Positions 18,582-26,930 of a DNA stretch of 41,754 bases are shown in pieces. Source of the stretch: Anabaena sp. 4-3. Lineage in GTDB: Bacteria; Cyanobacteriota; Cyanobacteriia; Cyanobacteriales; Nostocaceae. The DNA is taken from contig NZ_LUHJ01000049.1 of the NCBI RefSeq assembly GCF_001597745.1, positions 1-41,754 of the forward strand. The letters are read 5' to 3'. The number at the start of each line of letters is the position of its first letter. Positions within the stretch are counted from its first letter, which is position 1. Below the pieces are notes generated by a model that saw only the letters and a list, made by a program, of their open reading frames with translations, ran no database searches and was not told the DNA's origin. A program made the position numbers and the translations under genes.

Positions 18582-20741
18582 GTGAAAGGACAACCATTAT
18601 TTTATAGTTTCTTACCTAGTGTAACAGCAGCAGTATTGACAACTCAGCCAGCTGTAGCTGAGGCTATGAAGGTAAATAGTGTACAGTTAGGGTCTTCTCC
18701 TAGTACCTTGACTGCTAATGATAGTCAAACCTTGGTAGCAGACAATATCCAGACACAGTTACCTCAGACTACCGTCTCAGTTTTTCCAGACGTTACTAAA
18801 ATTTCTGAATTGTCTGTGGTAAGTTCGCAGACCGTAAGTAGTAAAAGTAATCCAGTTATCTTGACAGAAACTACTGGTATTGCTAAAGAAGAAAAATCTC
18901 AAACGGCATCCCAGAGAAATTTTGTCCAAAAGCTGAAAGAACAACGTTTAGTCAACAATCAAAAACAAAGTAACTTCGCTGCTGCTGAACCAGGATTGGT
19001 GAAGACAGTAGCAGCTATTACCGATAGCAAATCCCAATTATCAACCAAACAAACTTTTGCCTTATCTTCTTTAGAGGATTCAGCACCACGGCCAAATCTG
19101 AAAACTCAGTTACCAAAAACTTTACAAACTGCTGTCAATGGTGTAAGAGGAGCAAATCTATTAGCAGTAAATAGTTGCTCATTGGTGAAGCAAAATCAAA
19201 CTTCTTTACTGGTGACTTCACCTGCTTGTGGTAAGTCCTATTTGATGAGCAAGCAAGTAAGTCAAGTTGCTGCGCCCACGAACCCAACAAGGACAACCGC
19301 AGAAAGTGTAGAATTTGGACAAAATTTTCCGCCACCAGAAACAATACCGGCAGCACAGGTGGAAGCACAGCCAACTCCCAGTGAGCCAGCAACAGTGACT
19401 CCTGTAACTGGGGGTGCTGTACAGGTGCCAGAAAACCTGATTTCCAACCCCAACCCCCTGCAATTTCCTACCAAACCGGAAGAAGTAACCATTCAGGCAA
19501 ATCAGCCAATTAGTTTGGCGCAGGCTTTGGAACTGGCAAAACGCAATAACCGGGATTTACAAGTGGCTCTGTTGCAGCTAGAACGCTCTCAAGCGGCACT
19601 CAGAGAGGCACAAGCGGCGTTGTATCCCAATCTCTCTGTGAATGCTGATATCAGCCGTAGCCAGTCTGCGGAAGCTCAACGCCAGTTGGAACAAGCAGGC
19701 AGCCAGCAAACTGATCAAGCTAGCACAGTTTTCAATGGTCAAGCACAGTTAAGCTATGACCTTTACACCTCTGGGAGACGGCAAGCTAGCATCAAGGAGG
19801 CTGAGGAACAGGTAAGGTTTAATGAACTGACTGTAGAGCGTCAGGCCGAGGAAATCCGGCGCAACGTTGCCACAGAATATTACAACTTACAAGAGGCAGA
19901 TGAACGGGTACGCATTGCTCAATCAGCCGTGGAAAATGCCCAAGCTAGTTTACGAGATGCCGAAGCGTTAGAAAGGGCTGGGGTGGGGACAAGGTTCGAC
20001 GTGCTGCGATCGCAAGTCAATTTAGCCAATGCCCAACAGGAACTGACCAATGTTGTTTCTCGGCAGCAAATTGCTCGCCGTACCCTAGCAACGCGGTTGA
20101 GTCTACCCCAAGGCGTAAACATCAGTGCCGCAGATCCTGTACAATTAGCCGGTCTGTGGAACCAGTCCCTAGAGCAAAGCCTCATACTAGCCTATCAAAA
20201 CCGTCCCGAACTACAACAACAACTAGCACAACGTAACATCAGCGAACAACAACGACGGCAAGCACTGGCAAATCTCGGCCCACAAGTGAGCCTAATCGCT
20301 AATTACAACCTGCTAGACCAGTTTGATGACCAAATCAGCGTCACAGATGGTTATTCTGTGGGAGTGAGGGCGAGTTTGAATTTGTTCGATGGTGGCGCAG
20401 CTAGAGCCAGAGCCGCTCAAGCTAGAAAAAATATTGCGATCGCAGAAACCCAATTTGCCGAACAACGCAACCAAATCCGGTTTCAAGTAGAACAAGCATT
20501 TTTTACACAGCAAGCTAATCTAGAGAACGTCCAAACTGCTAATACTGCCTTAGAACAAGCTAGGGAATCACTACGTCTAGCGCGGTTGCGATTCCAAGCT
20601 GGTGTAGGTACTCAAACGGATGTAATCAACGCAGAAAATGAGTTGACTAGAGCCGAGGGTAATCGCATTTCAGCAATTTTGGACTACAACCGAGCTTTGA
20701 CTGATTTACAACGAGCTGTCAGTTCTAGAGCGTTGCCTTAG
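18582..20741 (+). CDS. hgdD: TolC-family outer membrane efflux/secretion protein (HgdD-like)
   Basis: 719 residues starting at GTG 18582. A signal-peptide-like N-terminus (LFYSFLPSVTAAVLTTQPAVA) is followed by an unusually long Ser/Thr/Gln-rich stretch of about 270 residues, then two outer-membrane efflux protein (OEP) repeats at ~310-500 and ~525-712, with coiled-coil helices rich in Gln, Ala and Arg (LEQARESLRLARLRFQAG, AGVGTQTDVINAENELTRAE). TolC proteins form trimeric channels from the outer membrane into the periplasm. In Anabaena PCC 7120 the TolC homologue HgdD, downstream of kaiC, is needed for heterocyst glycolipid layer formation; the symbol is given on that synteny. It begins 104 bp after kaiC. 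Confidence 0.88.
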   Translation: MKGQPLFYSFLPSVTAAVLTTQPAVAEAMKVNSVQLGSSPSTLTANDSQTLVADNIQTQLPQTTVSVFPDVTKISELSVVSSQTVSSKSNPVILTETTGIAKEEKSQTASQRNFVQKLKEQRLVNNQKQSNFAAAEPGLVKTVAAITDSKSQLSTKQTFALSSLEDSAPRPNLKTQLPKTLQTAVNGVRGANLLAVNSCSLVKQNQTSLLVTSPACGKSYLMSKQVSQVAAPTNPTRTTAESVEFGQNFPPPETIPAAQVEAQPTPSEPATVTPVTGGAVQVPENLISNPNPLQFPTKPEEVTIQANQPISLAQALELAKRNNRDLQVALLQLERSQAALREAQAALYPNLSVNADISRSQSAEAQRQLEQAGSQQTDQASTVFNGQAQLSYDLYTSGRRQASIKEAEEQVRFNELTVERQAEEIRRNVATEYYNLQEADERVRIAQSAVENAQASLRDAEALERAGVGTRFDVLRSQVNLANAQQELTNVVSRQQIARRTLATRLSLPQGVNISAADPVQLAGLWNQSLEQSLILAYQNRPELQQQLAQRNISEQQRRQALANLGPQVSLIANYNLLDQFDDQISVTDGYSVGVRASLNLFDGGAARARAAQARKNIAIAETQFAEQRNQIRFQVEQAFFTQQANLENVQTANTALEQARESLRLARLRFQAGVGTQTDVINAENELTRAEGNRISAILDYNRALTDLQRAVSSRALP

Positions 20742-21047
20742 TTAGTCATTAGTTATTAGTTATTAGTCATTAGTCATTAGTCCAGGGGCTGATGGCATGG
20801 GGGAGGCAGTGCGGTGGGCGGGTTTCCCGACTTGTAGCAACTGCCGTCAACTGCCGTCATTGGGCTGAAGGCATGGGATTTTTCCCTCTGCTCCCTCGGC
20901 TTCCTCGGCTTAAGAGTTAAGAGTCAAGAGTCAAGAGTCCCCAATCCCCAATTCCCAATTCCCAATTCCCAAAGAGTGATTGACTATAAACTCCCAACTA
21001 TGGACGATGGACTATAGACTATTTAGCTGCTCGGCTATCAAAAACTC
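20742..21047. repeat. Heptamer repeats and low-complexity spacer
   Basis: The spacer opens with a run of TTAGTCA/TTAGTTA heptamers (20742-20781) directly after the tolC stop. It continues with G/C-rich low-complexity sequence and near-tandem CCCAATTC units (about 20937-20971). No gene is seen. These short tandemly repeated repetitive sequences are typical of Nostocales spacers. Confidence 0.75.
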
Positions 21048-21425
21048 ATGACTACAGTTACATCACAAGAAATTGCACTATTTCGTTCTCAATTAGTCGA
21101 TGATGAGGTCGCTATGCAAGCCCTAGACTTGATTGAGGACTGTGAGGGAGATTTAGAAGATGCAGCTATGACACTAGCAATTAAAGCCGGACAAGAGCCA
21201 CAACAGGCTAATTCCGAGTGGTTGGGCGATTTGGCTAAAAAGTGGCGTGCTGTAATTTGTGAACAAGAATTTCGGGAAGACTTGCAAAACGGCTCAATTA
21301 AACAGATGATGGCACATCTCAAAACAATTCCAGAATTTCCCAAAATTCTGGCAACACCAGTTTTAATGTACGTCCTCAAGCAAGGTGTGGGTAAATTTTG
21401 TGAACCCATCGATACTGTGAGGTAG
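21048..21425 (+). CDS. Small conserved cyanobacterial protein, unknown function
   Basis: 125 residues from ATG 21048. The protein is mainly helical and acidic: an N-terminal part with ALDLIEDCEGDLEDAAMTLA resembles a UBA-like or helical adaptor segment; a central WLGDLAKKWRAVICEQEF; and a C-terminal part with FPKILATPVLMYVLKQGVG. No enzymatic motif, signal peptide or membrane segment is evident. It is bracketed by heptamer repeats on both sides. Coding looks real because the frame is full-length and its composition differs from the repeats around it. Confidence 0.75.
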   Translation: MTTVTSQEIALFRSQLVDDEVAMQALDLIEDCEGDLEDAAMTLAIKAGQEPQQANSEWLGDLAKKWRAVICEQEFREDLQNGSIKQMMAHLKTIPEFPKILATPVLMYVLKQGVGKFCEPIDTVR

Positions 21426-21510
21426 CGAATGGGGGCTGGGGACTGGAAGGGACTGGGAAGGTAGGGGAGCAGAGGAAGCGGAGGAGCAGGGGATAAGAAA
21501 AAAGTTTTAC

Positions 21511-21580
21511 CAATAACTAATGACTAATGACTAATGACTAATGACTAATGACTAATGACTAATGGCTAATGACCAATAAC
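21511..21580. repeat. TGACTAA heptamer short tandem repeats
   Basis: About nine tandem copies of AATGACT (TGACTAA), the last ones degenerate (AATGGCT, AATGACC). They follow a purine-rich low-complexity stretch (21430-21490). No spacer structure or longer repeat unit is present, so this is not CRISPR. Confidence 0.85.
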
Positions 21581-21636
21581 AACTGATAGGCTGTTAATTA
21601 AGGCAACATTTTTATAAGACAAATAATATTCCACCA

Positions 21637-22143
21637 ATGAATTACCTTATTGCCGTATTACCAGACCGTATCCAAGCTGAAGCTGCTTACTTAGCTTTAG
21701 AACAAGAAGGCATAAATAGCACAATCCTGGGAAAAGGTTATAAAACTGCTGATGAATTTGGCTTAATTGATCCCAACGCTCAAGCTAAAAAACAAGTGCG
21801 GCTGATGGCATTTTGGCTAGTACCATTTGGCTTTTTTGCTGGTTTTACCTTCAGTCTGATCACTGGTTTAGATACCTTCGCCTGGGCTGGTGAAATTGGT
21901 AATCACGTCATTGGCGGGTTATTGGGTGCTGCTAGTGGTGCTATGGGTAGTGTGTTTGTTGGCGGTGGAGTTGGTTTAGTTGTAGGTAGCGGCGATGCTT
22001 TACCCTACCGTAACCGTTTGGATGCTGGTAAGTATCTGATTGTAGTTCAAGGTTCTGAAGCTCTCTCCCGACAAGCTACTCGGATATTACGCCAATTTGA
22101 GCCAGAAAATATCCAAGGTTACGCTGACACAGCTAGTGTTTAG
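21637..22143 (+). CDS. Conserved cyanobacterial membrane protein, unknown function
   Basis: 168 residues from ATG 21637. The N-terminal ~45 residues look like a ferredoxin-like ligand-binding or ACT-like start (MNYLIAVLPDRIQAEAAYLA). Two hydrophobic regions follow: about 60-80 (LMAFWLVPFGFFAGFTFSLI) and a Gly-rich stretch at ~90-118 (GGLLGAASGAMGSVFVGGGV), which could be a glycine-zipper pair of helices. The C-terminal ~45 residues are soluble (YLIVVQGSEALSRQATRILR). I do not assign a function. Confidence 0.8.
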   Translation: MNYLIAVLPDRIQAEAAYLALEQEGINSTILGKGYKTADEFGLIDPNAQAKKQVRLMAFWLVPFGFFAGFTFSLITGLDTFAWAGEIGNHVIGGLLGAASGAMGSVFVGGGVGLVVGSGDALPYRNRLDAGKYLIVVQGSEALSRQATRILRQFEPENIQGYADTASV

Positions 22144-22202
22144 GGGATTGAGGACTCTGAAGAAGCAGGGGAACGGAGGAGAAAAACTAATAACTAATGT
22201 AA

Positions 22203-22257
22203 GGGCGGGTTTACTAAGAATTATCATGGCTCTACAGATTATCTGGTAAACCCGCCC
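22203..22257. repeat. Inverted repeat GGGCGGGTTTAC / GTAAACCCGCCC
   Basis: A perfect 12-bp inverted repeat with a 31-nt loop lies between the membrane protein and the S4-domain gene. It could form a strong hairpin in RNA. Related GGCGGG...CCCGCC palindromes occur at 41740-41754 and as a half-site near 20818, so it belongs to a dispersed repeat class. Confidence 0.6.
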
Positions 22258-22261
22258 CTAC

Positions 22262-22296
22262 TGACTAATGACTAATAACTAATGACTAATGACTAT
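22262..22296. repeat. TGACTAA heptamer repeats abutting the S4-protein start
   Basis: Five near-tandem TGACTAA/TAACTAA units end only a few bases before the ATG at 22302, occupying the position where a ribosome binding site would normally lie. Confidence 0.75.
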
Positions 22297-22301
22297 TTAT
22301 C

Positions 22302-23081
22302 ATGTTGCCACGAGAAGAACTGTTAAAGGGTGTTGAAAATCGAGATAGTATAGCGCGTGTAATTGATCTAGCGGAACAAGCGATTAAAACTTGGGAAGTG
22401 GTGTTGACAGATTTTCTGTCACCTCCAGAATTGGCAGAAATGCAACGGGTGTTTAGTCGTTTAACGGATGTGCATTTGCTGGCTTGGGGTGGGTATCCAC
22501 AAGCTGAACGCCAAAGAGTAGCGATCGCTCGTTCTGAGTTACCCCTAGATCAATCTCAAGTTAGCTTGGTACTCCTAGAAATCGCTGGTAATTTCCTATT
22601 CGATCCCGCTACCCACCGCGACTTTTTAGGCGCAATGTTGGGAACAGGAATTGTGAGGGAAAAAACTGGGGATATTATTGTTTTGGGTGAACGGGGAGCG
22701 CAAGCAATTGTCATCCCAGAGTTAGCCGAATTTTTGACAATGAATCTTCAGCAGGTGCGCTCTGTTCCTGTGAAAACCCAGCACATTGATTTCAGCGAGT
22801 TAAAAGTTCGCGAACCCAAGAAAAAAGAATTAACCACAGTGGAAGCTTCTTTAAGATTAGATGCGATCGCCTCTGCTGGATTTGGAATGTCACGCAGTAA
22901 AATGGTAGACTTAATCGATACAGGCGATGTGCGTGTTAACTGGAAGGAAGTTACTCAAGCCAGTTCCCAAGTAAAATCAGGTGACTTAATCGCCATTCGC
23001 GGTAAAGGACGTTTAGAAGTTGGAGAAATCGCCGTAACTAAAAAAGAACGTTACCGGGTGCAATTAACCAGATATATGTAA
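22302..23081 (+). CDS. Photosystem II S4 domain protein
   Basis: 259 residues from ATG 22302. The protein matches the cyanobacteria/plastid PSII S4 family: N-terminal helical region (EWVVLTDFLSPPELAEMQ-like, here WEVVLTDFLSPPELAEMQRV), a central region with GAMLGTGIVREKTGDIIV, and a C-terminal S4 RNA-binding domain at ~183-245 (LRLDAIASAGFGMSRSKMVD, then TGDVRVNWKEVTQASSQVKS). The S4 fold binds structured RNA. The family is restricted to photosynthetic organisms; its precise job is not established. The usual length is about 260. Confidence 0.9.
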   Translation: MLPREELLKGVENRDSIARVIDLAEQAIKTWEVVLTDFLSPPELAEMQRVFSRLTDVHLLAWGGYPQAERQRVAIARSELPLDQSQVSLVLLEIAGNFLFDPATHRDFLGAMLGTGIVREKTGDIIVLGERGAQAIVIPELAEFLTMNLQQVRSVPVKTQHIDFSELKVREPKKKELTTVEASLRLDAIASAGFGMSRSKMVDLIDTGDVRVNWKEVTQASSQVKSGDLIAIRGKGRLEVGEIAVTKKERYRVQLTRYM

Positions 23082-23281
23082 GGGACTTCCAAGTAAAAAA
23101 ATATTCCATCATGTTGACTGTTGGCTGTTGACTGTAAACAGTGAACTGTCAGAAAATTGAAGTGGAATAATTTATTTTTTGGAGTTCCCTAATATTTAAT
23201 AAGCATTGGGAATGGAAATCAAAAAATTAATTACCTCCAATTCCCAATCCCTAATCCCCAATCACAGTCTATTCAAAATAC

Positions 23282-24058
23282 CTACGCTTTAAACTGTTTT
23301 TCTAAAATATGTACAAGGGTTTCTCTTGGTAAAAATCTGGGCATATTAGTAATTATTTTACTCAAAAATCCGCCACTAATTACTGTAGACTCACCCTTAT
23401 TCAAAGCATTTAAAGCATCATGTACTACTTCTTCAGGAGTAGAGATTTTATTGGTTTTACTTGTAAAAGCTGGGGGAAAATTCGCCTCAGTAAAAAAGCT
23501 GGTTTCCGTTGGGCCAGGACACACCACTAAGACACGAACACCATACTTACGATTTTCTGCCCACAATGCTTCACTAAAACTCAACACAAAAGCTTTACTA
23601 GCAGCATATACCGAAAGATATGGTATCGGTTGAAATGCGGCAATTGAGGATACATTAATAATGCTGCCAGAACGGCGTTGACGCATCAAAGGTAAAAATT
23701 TATGGGTTAAATCTACCAAAGTCAGAATATTTAATTGTACCATTTTGACTTGGCGTTCCCCGTTGGTTTCGGCAAAATCACCATAATCACCAAAACCAGC
23801 ATTGTTGATTAACAAGTCAATAGTTAGTCCCTTGGTTTTTGTAATATCAAATACAGCCGCAGCCGCATTAGGTTCGGTGAGGTCTTTAACTATTACATCT
23901 ACTTGGATTTTATATCGCTCTTGTAGTTCCTGAGCAAGCTCATGTAGCTTTGCTTCTGAACGAGCCACGAGGACTAGATTTGTTTGACGTGCAGCTAATT
24001 CTTGGGCAAAGGCTTTACCAATACCACCTGATGCACCGGTAATTAAAGCAGTTGACAT
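23282..24058 (-). CDS. Short-chain dehydrogenase/reductase (classical SDR)
   Basis: 258 residues from ATG 24058. The NAD(P)-binding motif is TGASGGIG at 8-15, NNAGFG at ~86-91, the catalytic Ser in INVSSIAAFQ, and Y-x3-K as YAASK. CPGPTETSFF follows, typical of classical SDRs of the DltE/YqjQ type. The Ala-Arg-Ser at the end of beta-2 (VARSEAKL) favours NADPH. The substrate is not predictable. The gene is convergent with the S4 protein across a 200-bp spacer lacking a gene. Confidence 0.9.
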   Translation of the reverse strand: MSTALITGASGGIGKAFAQELAARQTNLVLVARSEAKLHELAQELQERYKIQVDVIVKDLTEPNAAAAVFDITKTKGLTIDLLINNAGFGDYGDFAETNGERQVKMVQLNILTLVDLTHKFLPLMRQRRSGSIINVSSIAAFQPIPYLSVYAASKAFVLSFSEALWAENRKYGVRVLVVCPGPTETSFFTEANFPPAFTSKTNKISTPEEVVHDALNALNKGESTVISGGFLSKIITNMPRFLPRETLVHILEKQFKA

Positions 24059-24125
24059 TCTAGATTATCAAGTTTTTCTTATGAGACTTATAAATTTTAA
24101 CAATAATTTTTAGGGTGGAAGATAA

Positions 24126-24150
24126 GAGTCATTAGTCATTAGTCATTAGT
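24126..24150. repeat. TTAGTCA heptamer repeats
   Basis: Three tandem AGTCATT units in the spacer between the SDR gene and the following membrane protein. Confidence 0.6.
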
Positions 24151-24303
24151 TTTTCTTCTCCGCTTCCTCCGCGCCTTGTGCTTTCTCGGCTTCTTCTGTT
24201 CTGAAAGCTTCCTACACAAGTCGTTCCTCTGTTGTTTTCGAGGAATAGTAATTTTTATTATACACAATGGGAATACTAGATTGATAAGTTACAGCTTATA
24301 TCT

Positions 24304-25800
24304 ATGTATCGTCTCAACAAAAAAGCCTGGAAACTATTGCTTGCAGAAGTACAAAAATGTAGCGGGAATGACCAAGTAGGTCAAATTGAGCAGCAAATAG
24401 TCATTAAACGATTAGAAAAACTGCGTCTAGAAAAAGGTTCTCCTGCGGGGTTAGAAGAATTACGTGACACAGTTATTGATATATATCCACAATTTAGTGA
24501 GAAAATTCTCAAACAAGCAGCAAAAGCTAATCAACCACCTGGAATTTTTAGCAAAATCAAGTGGGTAGTGATAGTTGTAGGTGGTGCAGCTGGTGTGCTT
24601 TGGGTAGTGAATTTACCTTATCCAATGATTCGCCGGCCTGTTTCCAGAACTGTACCTCTGCTACTATTGCCTAGTTATATCAGTATGGATTATAACTACC
24701 GGGAAGCAATTCACAACCTGGAACAAGCAGACCAATTAATTAATCAAGCTACCAGCCCAGCAGATATTCAACGTGGTGGTGAAAAAGTCAAAGCTGCAAA
24801 GCGAAACTTAGATAAATTGCCAGTGTGGTTTTTGGGGTATTATCCACAAGCGTACTGTAATTTATTTGGGTGTAGTTGGCGGTTTACTGTGGATGAATTT
24901 GACACAGCACGCCAACGGGTAGGACGGATAGAAGCGATCGCATTTCAAGATCAAAATGCTTTAGTACCATTGACTCAGGCAGAACAAACCCTGAAAACCG
25001 CCAAGCAGCAATATCAACAGGCTAGCACTACTGAACAGAGAGAACAAGCGATCGCCATTTGGCAAGAAGGAATAGACCAATTAGAACAAATTCCCCAACA
25101 AACACTAGCCGCAAAAACAGCACAAGCTAAAATCAAAGCCTACAAACGTGATTTTGAAAATGCTCGCATTGGTAGTTTTATCACAGCCGCCCAAGAATTT
25201 GATTTAGCAGCCGAAAAAGCCAAAGCAACTCAACCACAAACCGCATCTGAATTATGGCAACAGGCTATTAACCGCATTAAAGAAGTTCCTGTAGAAAATC
25301 CCCGCTATGTAGAAGCCCAAAAGTTATTAGCAACCTACCAAGGCAAAATTCAAGGTATTGTTGACCCCCGCAGTAGCAAGATAATTGAGGGTGCGAAACA
25401 ATTCGCCTTTGCAGCCGCTAAAGCATCTCAAAATCCGCCCCATACAGAAACCAAGTGGAAACAAATTGCTCAGTTATGGTCAACAGCCATTGAAAAATTG
25501 CAAACCATTCCGGTAGAAGAACCGGGTTATTTAGAAGCTCAGAAATTATTAGCGACGTATCAAAGCAATTTGGGAATTATTGAAACTAGACTGCAAGCTG
25601 AGATAGAATCGCAATCCTCACTGAAACAGGCTAATGAGGAAATCGAAAGGTTAATTGCTGCGCCACCCTCCGACCCGCAACAGTTCAAAGCGCAAATCCA
25701 AGGCATTATTAACGAGTTAAATACTGTCAAGTCTGGTACAACAGCTTATGCAGAAGCCCAAGCATTGCTAGTACAAGCTCAGAAACGACTTCAGCCCTAG
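24304..25800 (+). CDS. Membrane-anchored helical-repeat protein, unknown function
   Basis: 498 residues from ATG 24304. The N-terminal ~80 residues are charged. A transmembrane segment lies at ~87-103 (WVVIVVGGAAGVLWVV), with a second short hydrophobic patch at ~116-125. The large remainder is helical and contains at least three copies of a ~65-85-residue unit with the pattern W-x-x-A-[IL]...L-x-x-[IV]-P...Y-x-x-A-[QK]-x-L-L-A-T-Y (e.g. ELWQQAINRIKEVPVENPRY and QLWSTAIEKLQTIPVEEPGY). One copy of the unit also occurs in the protein at 335-1195. It may be a membrane-tethered scaffold; no enzyme motif is visible. It directly precedes tRNA-Val. Confidence 0.8.
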   Translation: MYRLNKKAWKLLLAEVQKCSGNDQVGQIEQQIVIKRLEKLRLEKGSPAGLEELRDTVIDIYPQFSEKILKQAAKANQPPGIFSKIKWVVIVVGGAAGVLWVVNLPYPMIRRPVSRTVPLLLLPSYISMDYNYREAIHNLEQADQLINQATSPADIQRGGEKVKAAKRNLDKLPVWFLGYYPQAYCNLFGCSWRFTVDEFDTARQRVGRIEAIAFQDQNALVPLTQAEQTLKTAKQQYQQASTTEQREQAIAIWQEGIDQLEQIPQQTLAAKTAQAKIKAYKRDFENARIGSFITAAQEFDLAAEKAKATQPQTASELWQQAINRIKEVPVENPRYVEAQKLLATYQGKIQGIVDPRSSKIIEGAKQFAFAAAKASQNPPHTETKWKQIAQLWSTAIEKLQTIPVEEPGYLEAQKLLATYQSNLGIIETRLQAEIESQSSLKQANEEIERLIAAPPSDPQQFKAQIQGIINELNTVKSGTTAYAEAQALLVQAQKRLQP

Positions 25801-25822
25801 AAATTTGCCACACAAAAAATCT

Positions 25823-25850
25823 TTGCTTTCTAATAAATATATGCTATACT
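25823..25850 (+). promoter_or_regulatory. Sigma-70-type promoter of tRNA-Val
   Basis: TTGCTT (25823-25828) and TATACT (25845-25850) are separated by 16 bp and lie 18 bp ahead of the tRNA 5' end, a placement expected for a housekeeping promoter. Confidence 0.65.
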
Positions 25851-25868
25851 AATAAATCGTGTGGTTAA

Positions 25869-25942
<74 letters not shown>

Positions 25943-26043
25943 TTTTAGAGATATACAAATTAGCTGTCATCAGTGACAAACTAATGTCCTTGGCACAGGT
26001 GAGAGAGGATGAAGCGGGTAAGGTTTTTAAATGAGCGATCGCA

Positions 26044-26226
26044 CTAAACTTTATTCAAAACAGAAACATCCTTCAACAACTTTGGAGGATAAGAAACAAA
26101 TTTTCTATTGCTCCTTTTTTCTTGTTCTTTTAAATCTTGATAAATTGCCTGTAAGTCATTGTTAAATTCATTTGAATGTGCTTCTCTAACTTGATAAATT
26201 TCTTCGATAATTGGATCTTGCCACAT
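26044..26226 (-). CDS. Small antitoxin-like protein partner of the PIN protein
   Basis: 60 residues from ATG 26226, starting 5 bp after the PIN gene stop, so almost certainly translated from the same mRNA. The sequence MWQDPIIEEIYQVREAHSNE, followed by DLQAIYQDLKEQEKRSNRK, resembles the many short cyanobacterial proteins annotated near PIN or RelE toxins (IVEE...REAHAxxFNxDLxAI). It is helical and charged with a basic C-terminus. It probably neutralises the PIN ribonuclease; no DNA-binding motif is evident in it. Confidence 0.75.
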   Translation of the reverse strand: MWQDPIIEEIYQVREAHSNEFNNDLQAIYQDLKEQEKRSNRKFVSYPPKLLKDVSVLNKV

Positions 26227-26231
26227 AAATT

Positions 26232-26705
26232 TTACCTCTCTATCAGTTCTTCAGGGGTACAAATTATTACTGGTTCATAGCCTTGGGAACGACAAATGCT
26301 TTCAATTTCTCTCCTCATGAGAGCATTAGCAATATGCTTACAATTCCATGTTAACAAATAATTGATACCATTGGTTACAGCAATAGCAATATGTAAAGCA
26401 TCCTCAGCCGCTTTTTGGGGCATAATTTTAAAATCAAGAAAAGCTTGGGCTAAAGTTAGTGAATCTTCTCTAGCTTCTAATAATTCTATTGTTTCTAAGA
26501 TTTTTAGTCTTCGTTCAGCTGCTATAGAGTCTCCAGCACTGGCTTCTTGAATAACTAGCTGTGAAGCTACCAGAGCAAATTTATCTCGATAATTTTGCCA
26601 CCATTCTTGGGTAATTTGTTGATGTCCTGCAATCACAATATCTCGACTAGGACGAGAAGTTAGATAACTGATTACTGAAGTTTCAACATAGACTTTTTCT
26701 TTCAT
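26232..26705 (-). CDS. PIN-domain ribonuclease (VapC-like toxin)
   Basis: 157 residues from ATG 26705 (MKEKVYVETSVISYL). The open frame extends to 26849 but the extra 48 residues do not belong to the domain. PIN acidic residues are visible: E/T in VYVETSVISYL (Glu in place of the usual Asp, as is common in this subgroup), E in VIQEASAGD, D in AAEDALHIAIAV and N-C in LLTWNCKHIAN. PIN toxins cleave RNA, often tRNA or rRNA. It is followed by a 60-residue antitoxin-like gene 5 bp later; the toxin is first, the reverse of most vapBC pairs. Confidence 0.85.
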   Translation of the reverse strand: MKEKVYVETSVISYLTSRPSRDIVIAGHQQITQEWWQNYRDKFALVASQLVIQEASAGDSIAAERRLKILETIELLEAREDSLTLAQAFLDFKIMPQKAAEDALHIAIAVTNGINYLLTWNCKHIANALMRREIESICRSQGYEPVIICTPEELIER

Positions 26706-26930
26706 TGTTAATTTTAAATTAATATATTTTTGCATATAATGATAACGCGATTGCATCCCCCGTTTCCGTAAATTGCACTCAATGCGTAGACAAGGTGTTG
26801 CCGCATAATAAGCCTCAGATAACCGAAGGGGTTCATGCAGCATACCCACAGCAACAGGGGGTTACATTTCGGCTCACCACAGAAGTGTTACTATATATAT
26901 TGACAATCGCCCCTTTAATCCCCTGTGTCG

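Noticed and set aside
20818-20834. GGCGGGTTTCCCG considered as a terminator of tolC
   Set aside because: The stem is short, it lacks a T tract and lies 77 bp past the stop amid repeats; better seen as a repeat half-site.
21511-21580. Tandem heptamers considered as a CRISPR-like or regulatory array
   Set aside because: The units are contiguous 7-mers without spacers and no cas genes are near; they are ordinary short tandem repeats of Nostocales.
26706-26849. 48-codon N-terminal extension of the PIN protein
   Set aside because: The PIN fold begins at MKEKVYVETS; the extension is unrelated sequence, probably untranslated.
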